From: Colwellia sp. 1_MG-2023
GTDB taxonomy: Bacteria > Pseudomonadota > Gammaproteobacteria > Enterobacterales > Alteromonadaceae
Assembly (NCBI RefSeq): GCF_030546755.1
Contig: NZ_JAUOPE010000001.1
Location: 124,001-188,000 of the forward strand
Direction: 5' to 3'
Length of the DNA: 64,000 bases
Each line of letters starts with the position of its first letter. Position 1 is the first letter of the stretch. Positions 9,344 to 17,594 of the stretch are shown here, one piece after another. The position numbers and the translations under genes were made by a program. The notes below the pieces were generated by a model. It was not told the DNA's origin and did no database searches. It was given only the letters and a program-made list of their open reading frames with translations.

Positions 9344-9383
9344 ACTATAATAAATATATCAGGTACATCCAACGACCTGATAT
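9344..9383 (-). promoter_or_regulatory. Candidate deaD promoter with an overlapping palindromic operator
   Basis: On the minus strand a TTGGAT -35 box (9367-9372) and a TATAGT -10 box (9344-9349) are separated by exactly 17 bp. The -35 box sits inside the spacer of a perfect 9-bp inverted repeat, ATATCAGGT (9356-9364) and ACCTGATAT (9375-9383). A protein bound to this palindrome would block RNA polymerase. The regulator is unknown. Confidence 0.55.
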
Positions 9384-9492
9384 CGAGGCGCGCATTATAC
9401 AGATGTTTAAAATAGAAGCAAGTAAAACCCAACTAAACGCTAAATTATTGCAATTTAGCGTTATTTAACGACACAATTAAGTTAATTACCGA

Positions 9493-10317
9493 CTAGCTAT
9501 CTATATTAAATCCGCCTTTAACATTATCAACTGTTAAGCCACCTGAGCCTGATTCTAAGATTTTCAACCCACCGACATTATCGACCGTAATACTGCCTGA
9601 ACCATCATCAATGGTAACCATACCGGTAATTTGTTTTACGGTTAAATCACCAGAACCATCATCAATATCAGCACTACCTTGAATATTACTCACGTAAATA
9701 GTTCCTGAGCCATCATCTATTTCAATATTGCCTTTAATTTCATTAATATTTATTTCACCTGAGCCATCAATAACATGCAAATTACCTTTAACTTGACTCA
9801 CGTCTATTTCCCCAGAGCCATCATTAATATTGGTATCGCCTTCAATATCTTGAACCAATACACCACCCGAGCCATCTTTTATATCCAGTTGACCAAGTAT
9901 GTTTTTCACTTCAATATCACCAGAGCCATCATTAATCGCTATCGACATAGACTTAGGCAGATGAATAACTACGTCAATATGCGGTGAGTTGCCTACCCAA
10001 TAGCCTGATGTACTATGATTTTTCGCCACAAAAAAGCCAGAACTTCCCGACTTATTTAAAGAAAGTTCATAGTTATCGGTATATTTTTTATCCATATAAA
10101 TATCAGCAGTCACTTGAATTTCAGTTAACTCTGCATCACCAACCACCGTTAATGAACCACTACCTGTTTCAATATCTAAAGCCGTTAAAGAACTAGCGTC
10201 TAAGGATAGTTCTTTTTGGATATGAAAATCTGCGCGAGAAGGTGAAGAAGCGATCACTACGCAACCACTCATTAATGTTGCAAGCGTAATAGCTGTAATT
10301 ATTTTTATATGTTTCAT
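9493..10317 (-). CDS. DUF4097-like lipoprotein with eight 18-residue DGSG repeats
   Basis: The protein is a predicted lipoprotein: a short signal peptide ends at the lipobox LMSGC near residue 19. After an N-terminal beta-rich part, the region from about residue 129 to the end consists of eight tandem repeats of exactly 18 residues. Each begins DGSG (SGSG in the last) and is followed by alternating hydrophobic residues and a conserved Gly. This pattern predicts a regular right-handed beta-solenoid and fits the DUF4097/DUF2807-like group of putative surface adhesins. The ATG at 10315-10317 has AAGGA nine bases upstream; the TTG two codons earlier is too close to that site. The function is not known. 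The protein probably sits in a membrane facing the periplasm or the outside. Confidence 0.8.
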   Translation of the reverse strand: MKHIKIITAITLATLMSGCVVIASSPSRADFHIQKELSLDASSLTALDIETGSGSLTVVGDAELTEIQVTADIYMDKKYTDNYELSLNKSGSSGFFVAKNHSTSGYWVGNSPHIDVVIHLPKSMSIAINDGSGDIEVKNILGQLDIKDGSGGVLVQDIEGDTNINDGSGEIDVSQVKGNLHVIDGSGEININEIKGNIEIDDGSGTIYVSNIQGSADIDDGSGDLTVKQITGMVTIDDGSGSITVDNVGGLKILESGSGGLTVDNVKGGFNIDS

Positions 10318-10523
10318 TTGCAATATTCCTTGAATAATAAATAAAAGATCATCGTACGGATCAATTTACCAAGGATGTATACAAACATCGCGCCAATATA
10401 ATTTTTATAAATTTAACAATGAGTTAAAAATAAACTTGTATTAACTGATTTATTTAACAGCCTATAAATAGTCAAGAAAACAATAAGTTTGTTAAATTAA
10501 CCAAGTCATTATTTTATAAAGAA

Positions 10524-11969
10524 TTAAATCGCCTGTAATACACTACCGATAGCATCAGGAAAAATACCAATTGCTAAGCCAGTAAAAATAAATAAGGTAA
10601 CGACAAACTTTTCAAGCAGCGACATAGAAACGGTATGTTTATCATCACTCACTTGATCTTGCGAAAACAACGAAAATATAACCGGTAAATAATAAGCTAA
10701 AGCAATACCGCTACCGATAATCAGCGCAGCTAATAATGCCCAAAGTGATTGATTAGCCGCTAAACTGACTAAATAAAACTTACCAATAAACCCAGCTGTT
10801 AAGGGGATGCCTGCAAAGCTTAACAAAGAAAAGATTAACAAGCATGCTTTCAAAGGCTGCTGCCAAAATAATCCACACCAATCGTTAATCGTAACATCGA
10901 GGTACACATCACGGTCTCGATCCATCAAAGTTATTACCGTAAAAATTGACGCATTCGCCAAAAGGTAAGCAGTTAAATAAAACAACACACTCTGCCATGC
11001 CATATTAAGTCCACTGCTGTTACTGATCAGCACTACAATTAACAGATAACCCATATGTGCAATTGAAGAATAAGCCAGCAAGCGCTTAATCGATTGTTGT
11101 TTTAATGCCAGGCTATTACCGACAATCATCGATAAAATGGCAATCCACGATATAAATTCAAAGAGCTTTTCATGCTGTAATACCGCCAAGTTTGTTGCGG
11201 TATAACAACATTTTAATAACACGATAAACATCGCACACTTAGAAACAGTCGCTAATAACATAGCTACAGGAGAACTTGCTCCTTGATAAACGTCTGGTGT
11301 CCAAAAATGAAAAGGCACCAAAGATAACTTGAACGCTACCCCTGAAAAAAACAGCATAAAACCAATTTGGTAAAGCAAAGGTATAGTCAAACCAGTATTT
11401 TCTATACTTGACTGTGTAAAACTTAAATCACCCGTTTGAGCATAAATAAATGCAATGCCAAGTAACATAAAACTCGATGCACTGGCACTTAAAATCAGAT
11501 ATTTAAATCCGGTTTCAACGGCATTGGGCGCTTTTCGGCAATAACCAACTAAACCAACCAATGCGATGCTTAATAATTCAAAACCTAGAAATAAACTAGC
11601 AAAATGATCACTAACAACTAAAATTCCAGCCCCTAACACCACTAATAATAATAATAAGTAATATTCGTCATGTACGTCTTCGACTTGTTTAAGCATTATT
11701 TTGCTCAAATACAAACAAATCATAGTTGCCGATAACACTAAAATAAAAGCAAAACGGCTATAATCATCAACCGCTAATAACTGAGTGACCGATAATTTAT
11801 CGACCCCAAAACCATTAATCGTCGCAACCAATGAAAGTATTAAAATAAACAAAGTGAAGTTTGCAATAAGTTGCTGACTTCTTCGCCATGCCACTAACAA
11901 CATAGCTAAAACAATACCTGCAGCAATAATTAATTGTGGGATAATCATACTAAGGGCAAGTAAATCCAT
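10524..11969 (-). CDS. nuoN: NADH-quinone oxidoreductase subunit N
   Basis: NuoN is one of three antiporter-like, proton-pumping membrane subunits of complex I. The 481-residue sequence is a run of about 14 hydrophobic helices. It includes the conserved Lys-containing helix around YQGASSPVAMLLATVSK and the broken-helix region KRLLAYSSIAHMGY typical of the Mrp-antiporter fold. It is the last gene of the nuo operon, starting 2 bp after the nuoM stop. No clear intrinsic terminator follows it in the 200 bp before the DGSG lipoprotein gene. Confidence 0.96.
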   Translation of the reverse strand: MDLLALSMIIPQLIIAAGIVLAMLLVAWRRSQQLIANFTLFILILSLVATINGFGVDKLSVTQLLAVDDYSRFAFILVLSATMICLYLSKIMLKQVEDVHDEYYLLLLLVVLGAGILVVSDHFASLFLGFELLSIALVGLVGYCRKAPNAVETGFKYLILSASASSFMLLGIAFIYAQTGDLSFTQSSIENTGLTIPLLYQIGFMLFFSGVAFKLSLVPFHFWTPDVYQGASSPVAMLLATVSKCAMFIVLLKCCYTATNLAVLQHEKLFEFISWIAILSMIVGNSLALKQQSIKRLLAYSSIAHMGYLLIVVLISNSSGLNMAWQSVLFYLTAYLLANASIFTVITLMDRDRDVYLDVTINDWCGLFWQQPLKACLLIFSLLSFAGIPLTAGFIGKFYLVSLAANQSLWALLAALIIGSGIALAYYLPVIFSLFSQDQVSDDKHTVSMSLLEKFVVTLFIFTGLAIGIFPDAIGSVLQAI

Positions 11970-11971
11970 GG

Positions 11972-13408
11972 TTATAGCCCTCCATTATAAGAATACTGCA
12001 ACACTAAATTTGGAAATAGTCCGAGTACTAACAGAAAAATAAAAAGACTTGCCGCGATAAATCCTTCTCTTATCGATAAATCAATAAAACTGTTTTTTAC
12101 CGGCCCCTGAAAACTCGACTGAAACAGTAACATGCCATAAATCGCTGAACCTATAATGCCTAAAGCGGCAAGGATAGTGATCAAAGGAAAACGTTGAAAT
12201 GCGCCAATCAAACTATAAAATTCACCAATAAAGTTCGCCAAGCCCGGCATACCAAATGCCGCAGCAGCAAATGCTAAAGCAAAACCTCCCATCACTGGCG
12301 ATGATCGCCAAAAACCTCCCATCTGCCTTAAGTCTCGTGAGTGAATACGCGCATAAATCATGCCTGCAAAGGCAAATAATGCCGCACTGCTTAAACCATG
12401 AGCAACTAAGGTAATAACCGCCCCTTGAAAGGCATTAGCATTAAAAGCAAATAACGCCAACATTACAAAGCCCATATGACTAATACTGCTGTAAGCGACT
12501 AATCGTTTAAAATCGGTTTGTGCAAAAGCCATTTTCGCGCCATATAAAATACTGATTAAAGCTAACACCGCAGCAATTGGCGCAAACTCAGCACTCGCTT
12601 GAGGAAATAAGACGATCACAAAGCGAATTAAACCATACGCCCCTGTTTTTAATAAAATACCGGCAAGTAAAACACTGCCTGCCGTTGGTGCTTGCGTATG
12701 AGCATCAGGTAACCAACTATGCACAGGAAAAGAAGGCAGCTTAACTGCAAAAGCAATAAAAAATCCTAACATTAAATAATAAGAATAATCTGCAGTAAGG
12801 GTTAAAGTTAACCAGTCTTCATAAGCAAAACTTAACTGACCTACTTGTTGCTTATGAAGAAAAGCCATCATGATAATAGCAATGAGCATTAATAAACTAC
12901 TCACTTGAGTGAATATGAAAAATTTAATTGCCGCAAATTGACGATTTTCATGTCCCCATATCGCTATCAATGCAGTCATCGGTAACAGCATCACTTCCCA
13001 GAAGAAGAAAAATAGAAACATATCTACTGCAGTAAATACCCCAATAATACCTGCAATAGTGGTTAATAAATTAAAATAGTAGAAACCTTGTCGATGAGTG
13101 ATCTCACGCCATGAAATTAAAATAGCCACAACAGTTAGTATGAACGTTAGTATTAACAACAAGTTACTTAAGTTATCTAAAGCGATCATATAACGGATAT
13201 TAAACACCGAAATCCATGTCACATTGGTTAGTAACACTAAATCGGCAAAACTATCAGGCGAGGTAACAATATAAAGGGTAAAACTAAATCCTAGTACTAG
13301 TGTTGCTAACAAGGCAATAAACTTTGCTTGACCTGACCGTTTTGTTTCCATATACCAAGCAAAACCACCCGATAAAACAAGCCCAATCATCAGTAAAGAA
13401 ATGATCAT
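11972..13408 (-). CDS. nuoM: NADH-quinone oxidoreductase subunit M
   Basis: NuoM is the central antiporter-like subunit of the complex I membrane arm. The conserved Glu in FFFWEVMLLPM (about residue 135), the PSFPVHSWLPDAHTQAPT segment and KRLVAYSSISHMGF are all visible. The frame stays open upstream to 13465. The correct start is the ATG at 13406-13408, because it overlaps the nuoL stop as ATGA, the translational coupling seen elsewhere in this operon, and gives a normal 478-residue protein. Confidence 0.96.
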   Translation of the reverse strand: MIISLLMIGLVLSGGFAWYMETKRSGQAKFIALLATLVLGFSFTLYIVTSPDSFADLVLLTNVTWISVFNIRYMIALDNLSNLLLILTFILTVVAILISWREITHRQGFYYFNLLTTIAGIIGVFTAVDMFLFFFFWEVMLLPMTALIAIWGHENRQFAAIKFFIFTQVSSLLMLIAIIMMAFLHKQQVGQLSFAYEDWLTLTLTADYSYYLMLGFFIAFAVKLPSFPVHSWLPDAHTQAPTAGSVLLAGILLKTGAYGLIRFVIVLFPQASAEFAPIAAVLALISILYGAKMAFAQTDFKRLVAYSSISHMGFVMLALFAFNANAFQGAVITLVAHGLSSAALFAFAGMIYARIHSRDLRQMGGFWRSSPVMGGFALAFAAAAFGMPGLANFIGEFYSLIGAFQRFPLITILAALGIIGSAIYGMLLFQSSFQGPVKNSFIDLSIREGFIAASLFIFLLVLGLFPNLVLQYSYNGGL

Positions 13409-15267
13409 AATAACCAGCCTCCAATAAAGCAGACCAAACCTATTGCAAAGGCTGCAGCATACCAACGCATTAAACCATTTTGACTATATACTAATACGTC
13501 TCGCCATAAGCCAATATACCAAGTAAGACTCATCACTAATTGATCAACCACATCACGTTTATTTAAACGAGCAATAGCAACAAAAGGTTTGATCAAAAGT
13601 ATTTCATATAAACGATCAAAACCAAGCCCTGAAAAACAAAAGCGAACAATCGGGTTTTGGTTTTGTTCAGCCTTTTGGTAGTTCATAGGCTCTACACTGC
13701 GATACTTGCTAAAATAAAACCAAGAAAACACAATGCCAATGATAGGTGTCGCAATAGCCACAGCATGTAACCATTGAGGCTCAACCATATGACTCACCTC
13801 TTGAGACGCTTTAGCGAAAACGGTTGATAAATCAGGAGCGAGAAAACCGCCAACAAGGGATAAAACAGCTAACGTAATTAACGATATTTTTAATCCTACA
13901 CTTGATAAGTTTTCAACTTGATGACTGAACCGCTCTTTACTTAAAAAAGCAATAAAAAATAGCCGACAGCTATAAATACTGGTTAGTAATGCACCTAAAA
14001 TGGCACACCACCATAAGGCCTGCCCCGCAGTTGGTGAAGACCAAAGATGAGCAATAATGGCTTCTTTTGAAAAAAAGCCAGACGTTCCCGGTAACGCCAT
14101 CAGACAGATCAAGCCAATAATAAACAGACCTGACTCAAACGGTAACCGCTTTAACACGCCTCCCATTTTAAAAATATTTTGTTGATGATGTAATGCATAA
14201 ATAATCGCACCTGCAGTTAAAAACAGTAACGCTTTGAAAAAAGCGTGAGTCATCAAATGAAAAATACCCGCAGACCAAGCACCAGCACCTAAAGCTAACA
14301 TCATATAACCTATTTGACTCATGGTGGAATAAGCTAAAACTCGTTTGATATCAGACTGTACCAGCGCAGCAAAGCCGGCTAGAAGTAAAGTGCTTGCTCC
14401 AATCCAGGCAACATAATTCATCACTTGCGGTGACAAGATAAATAAGCCGTTCATCCGCGCAATTAAATAAACACCTGCCGTTACCATAGTTGCCGCATGA
14501 ATCAAGGCGCTTACGGGTGTTGGCCCAGCCATCGCGTCAGGCAACCATGTTTGTAAAGGTAGTTGCGCTGATTTTCCTACCGCGCCACCTAGCAACAATA
14601 AACAAATCCAATAAGCGTCATTATTCCCAACTTGCCATTGAGCCGTGGCAAGCTCATTCACTTCAACAATATTTACGCTACCTAAGGAGTTAAAGAGCAT
14701 AAAGAGCCCTATTGCCATTGACGTGTCGCCGATGCGCGTGACAATAAAAGCTTTTCTTGCTGCTAATACATTGGCTTTTTCTTGATACCAAAAACCAATC
14801 AGTAAAAAACTACACAGGCCAACGCCTTCCCAACCTAAATAAAGCAAAACTAAATTATCGGCTAAAACCAAAATCAGCATCGCAACGATAAATAAATTCA
14901 TATACGCCATAAAGCGAGAAAAATTCTCATCTTCTTTCATATAAACAGCGGCAAAAAGGTGAATAAGAAAACCCACACAAGACACAACGCAAATCATCAC
15001 TGCAGATAATGCGTCAAGATAAAAAGAAAAATTAACACTGGCAAAACTATCGCCATCACTTAATGAAAACCACCGCCATAAATGAGAGGTAATGACCCCA
15101 TCAGGTGCTTGATTTAATGTATTTAATAACACTAAACTCGTAATAGCGCATATCAACATAGCACCAACACTTAGCACGCTAGTTTGCCACCATGACAGTT
15201 GTTTTTTTAATAGAACTATTAATAAGAAACTGATTAACGGATAAAAAGGTAACAGACTTAATAACAT
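13405..15267 (-). CDS. nuoL: NADH-quinone oxidoreductase subunit L
   Basis: NuoL is the distal antiporter-like subunit of complex I, carrying the long lateral helix HL at its C-terminal end. The sequence has LGWEGVGLCSFLLIGFWY (conserved Glu near 144), LPLQTWLPDAMAGPTPVSAL, and the channel-lining KRVLAYSTMSQIGY. The start is the ATG at 15265-15267, with AGGAG five bases upstream. A GTG two codons earlier would sit directly against this ribosome binding site. Translation is coupled to nuoK, whose stop lies within the binding-site region. Confidence 0.96.
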   Translation of the reverse strand: MLLSLLPFYPLISFLLIVLLKKQLSWWQTSVLSVGAMLICAITSLVLLNTLNQAPDGVITSHLWRWFSLSDGDSFASVNFSFYLDALSAVMICVVSCVGFLIHLFAAVYMKEDENFSRFMAYMNLFIVAMLILVLADNLVLLYLGWEGVGLCSFLLIGFWYQEKANVLAARKAFIVTRIGDTSMAIGLFMLFNSLGSVNIVEVNELATAQWQVGNNDAYWICLLLLGGAVGKSAQLPLQTWLPDAMAGPTPVSALIHAATMVTAGVYLIARMNGLFILSPQVMNYVAWIGASTLLLAGFAALVQSDIKRVLAYSTMSQIGYMMLALGAGAWSAGIFHLMTHAFFKALLFLTAGAIIYALHHQQNIFKMGGVLKRLPFESGLFIIGLICLMALPGTSGFFSKEAIIAHLWSSPTAGQALWWCAILGALLTSIYSCRLFFIAFLSKERFSHQVENLSSVGLKISLITLAVLSLVGGFLAPDLSTVFAKASQEVSHMVEPQWLHAVAIATPIIGIVFSWFYFSKYRSVEPMNYQKAEQNQNPIVRFCFSGLGFDRLYEILLIKPFVAIARLNKRDVVDQLVMSLTWYIGLWRDVLVYSQNGLMRWYAAAFAIGLVCFIGGWLL

Positions 15268-15275
15268 GATCACTC

Positions 15276-15584
15276 CTACCCTTTTAATTGGCTTAAACAG
15301 TCGATATCGAGAGACTTAAACCTTTGCTGTAAACGAATAAGTAACGCGAGTCCAACGGCCACTTCTGCTGCCGCCAATGTTAATATTAAAATAAACATCA
15401 CTTGTCCATCTGCTTGCTGCCACACACTGCCTGCACCAATAAATGCAACGCCGACCGCATTTAGCATTACTTCTAAACTCATCAACATAAACAACGTGTT
15501 TTTTCGAACGATCACACCAAAAAAACCGATGGTAAAAAGAATGCAAGCCAAAATTAATACGTGCTCAAGTGGTATGGCTGTCAT
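15276..15584 (-). CDS. nuoK: NADH-quinone oxidoreductase subunit K
   Basis: NuoK is a 102-residue subunit with three transmembrane helices, homologous to MrpC and mitochondrial ND4L. The conserved membrane Glu residues used in proton transfer are in [13 protein letters not shown] (about residue 36) and [14 protein letters not shown] (about 72). The start codon overlaps the nuoJ stop as ATGA. Confidence 0.96.
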   Translation of the reverse strand: MTAIPLEHVLILACILFTIGFFGVIVRKNTLFMLMSLEVMLNAVGVAFIGAGSVWQQADGQVMFILILTLAAAEVAVGLALLIRLQQRFKSLDIDCLSQLKG

Positions 15585-16111
15585 AAATGACCTCCTTGGG
15601 CGTCAGGTTTTGCATAATGATAACCAGCGACAAGACCGGCTAATAAAAGAAAAGAGGCTATTTCAACCGCAAGTAAATACGGACCATAAAGCAGAATACC
15701 CACTTCTTTAGAGCTTATGACGGTTGCATTGAGTTGCTGCTGAATATCAGCGCTATCAAAAGAAAACAATAAGGCGACCAGCAATAATACCGCTAATACA
15801 CATGGGCCAAGCCAAATCGTTAATCCTTTACTTTGCGGGGCATACTTCGTTTCATCATTTTTTAAACCAAACATCATAATGGCAAAAACAAATAACACTA
15901 AAATTGCGCCAGCATAAACAATGACCTCTAAACCGGCGGCGAAAGGAGCTCCCATCAAATAAAAACAAACGGCAACAGCTAGCAAAGATACGACTAAATA
16001 TAACAAGGCATGCACGGTATTTTTTTGCGTCACCACTTTTAAACTGGCGATTATGGCAATCAAGGCCGCTAGATAAAATAACGATTCAATTGAAGCAAAA
16101 CGAACAATCAT
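15581..16111 (-). CDS. nuoJ: NADH-quinone oxidoreductase subunit J
   Basis: NuoJ (ND6 homologue) is a five-helix membrane subunit that couples quinone reduction to the pumping modules. The family signature with a pi-bulge helix, [19 protein letters not shown], lies at about residues 62-80. The length of 176 is normal. It overlaps both nuoI and nuoK by 4 bp (ATGA), so translation is coupled. Confidence 0.95.
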   Translation of the reverse strand: MIVRFASIESLFYLAALIAIIASLKVVTQKNTVHALLYLVVSLLAVAVCFYLMGAPFAAGLEVIVYAGAILVLFVFAIMMFGLKNDETKYAPQSKGLTIWLGPCVLAVLLLVALLFSFDSADIQQQLNATVISSKEVGILLYGPYLLAVEIASFLLLAGLVAGYHYAKPDAQGGHL

Positions 16112-16623
16112 GGCATTAACCCCTTCACATCAATCGGCGGTTTCTCTTGTACGCCTTCCCCTTTATCTTTGTCTTTTATTTTGATACCTGACTGTTGATA
16201 AAAACTATAATCAGGATATTTACCGACACCTTTTATTAACAAATGTTCTTTTTCGTACACCAAATTTTGACGGTCATATTCGGCTAACTCAACATCTGGG
16301 GTTAACTGAATGGCATAAGTAGGACAGGCTTCTTCACAAAACCCACATAAAATACAACGAGAAAAATTTATCCGAAAAAATTCGGCTCGCTTTCTTCCGT
16401 CATCATCAATGGTTTGTTGCAAAGCGATACAATCAACAGGGCAAGCTACCGCACATAAATTACAGGCAACACAACGCTCTTCGCCATTAGGCTCTCTTGT
16501 TAAGACAATACGCCCTCTATATCTTGGCGCTAGGTATGGTTTTTGTTCAGGGTATTCAACCGTATCCGCCTTAGTAAATGTATGTTTTAGCACTAACCAC
16601 ATGGTTCTTAATTGACTAAACAT
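16108..16623 (-). CDS. nuoI: NADH-quinone oxidoreductase subunit I
   Basis: NuoI (TYKY homologue) carries clusters N6a and N6b, which pass electrons toward NuoB. Two ferredoxin motifs are present: [15 protein letters not shown] near residue 52 and [15 protein letters not shown] near residue 91. The N-terminal amphipathic segment before [10 protein letters not shown] is as in other bacterial NuoI. Its start overlaps the nuoH stop by one base (TAATG). Confidence 0.97.
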   Translation of the reverse strand: MFSQLRTMWLVLKHTFTKADTVEYPEQKPYLAPRYRGRIVLTREPNGEERCVACNLCAVACPVDCIALQQTIDDDGRKRAEFFRINFSRCILCGFCEEACPTYAIQLTPDVELAEYDRQNLVYEKEHLLIKGVGKYPDYSFYQQSGIKIKDKDKGEGVQEKPPIDVKGLMP

Positions 16624-17594
16624 TACAATACCTCCATCAGTTTGAGTGCTGCGGTGGCCAATAAATTAAAAAGCGCCAGTGGTAACATCACTAACCAACC
16701 AAACGCTAATAACTGATCGAACCTTGGCCGTGGTAATGAGGTGCGAAGGAGAATAAAAAATAAAATGAAAAAAGCAATTTTAACGATAAACCACACTATC
16801 GCTGGCAACCATGTATCTAAAGGTGCGGGCATTAACCAACCACCAAAAAATAACACCACTGACATTGCCGAAATTAATGTCACGCCTAAATATTCTCCTA
16901 AAAAGAATAAGGCGAATTTCAAGCCTGAATATTCGGTATGAAAGCCTGCGGTTAACTCCGTTTCAGCTTCTGGTAAATCAAATGGCAAACGATGACTTTC
17001 AGCAATACCCGCCACTAAAAAAACAAAACAGCCAATAAATTGTGATTGAATAAACCACCCTTCCGATTGCGCTAATACGACCTCGCGTAAATTAAAACTC
17101 CCCGAAAGTATCACCACCCCCATCACGGATAAGCCCATGAACACTTCGTAACTCACCGTTTGCGCCGCCGCTCTCATGCCGCCAAGTAAGGCATATTTCG
17201 AATTTGAAGCCCAGCCCGCCAATACAACGGAGTAAACTGCCAGTGAAGCCATCGCGAGAAAAAACAACAAACCGATATTTAGATCAGAAACGCCAATATC
17301 AGGGGCAAAAGGGATCACCGCAAAACTCATCAATACACAAACGGCACCAATAATTGGTGCTAAGGTAAAAACTAACTTTTCACTAAAAGGTGGGATCCAA
17401 TCTTCTTTGCCGAGAATTTTTAATAAATCGGCAAAAGACTGCAAAATCCCAAAAGGCCCTACTCGATTAGGTCCTAAACGGTCTTGCCATATACCTATCA
17501 TACGGCGCTCAACCCACACTAACATGGCTGCCATAGGGATCAATAAGGCAATAATGATAGATATTTCAACGAGTTTCCAAATCATTTCAGGCAT
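16623..17594 (-). CDS. nuoH: NADH-quinone oxidoreductase subunit H
   Basis: NuoH (ND1 homologue) forms the membrane part of the quinone-binding chamber. The signature [19 protein letters not shown] (residues about 29-47) and the Glu-rich loop [20 protein letters not shown] (about 203-222) are intact. The start at 17594 is supported by AGGAGG eight bases upstream. It overlaps the end of nuoG by 8 bp. An ATG three codons later is less well placed. Confidence 0.97.
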   Translation of the reverse strand: MPEMIWKLVEISIIIALLIPMAAMLVWVERRMIGIWQDRLGPNRVGPFGILQSFADLLKILGKEDWIPPFSEKLVFTLAPIIGAVCVLMSFAVIPFAPDIGVSDLNIGLLFFLAMASLAVYSVVLAGWASNSKYALLGGMRAAAQTVSYEVFMGLSVMGVVILSGSFNLREVVLAQSEGWFIQSQFIGCFVFLVAGIAESHRLPFDLPEAETELTAGFHTEYSGLKFALFFLGEYLGVTLISAMSVVLFFGGWLMPAPLDTWLPAIVWFIVKIAFFILFFILLRTSLPRPRFDQLLAFGWLVMLPLALFNLLATAALKLMEVL

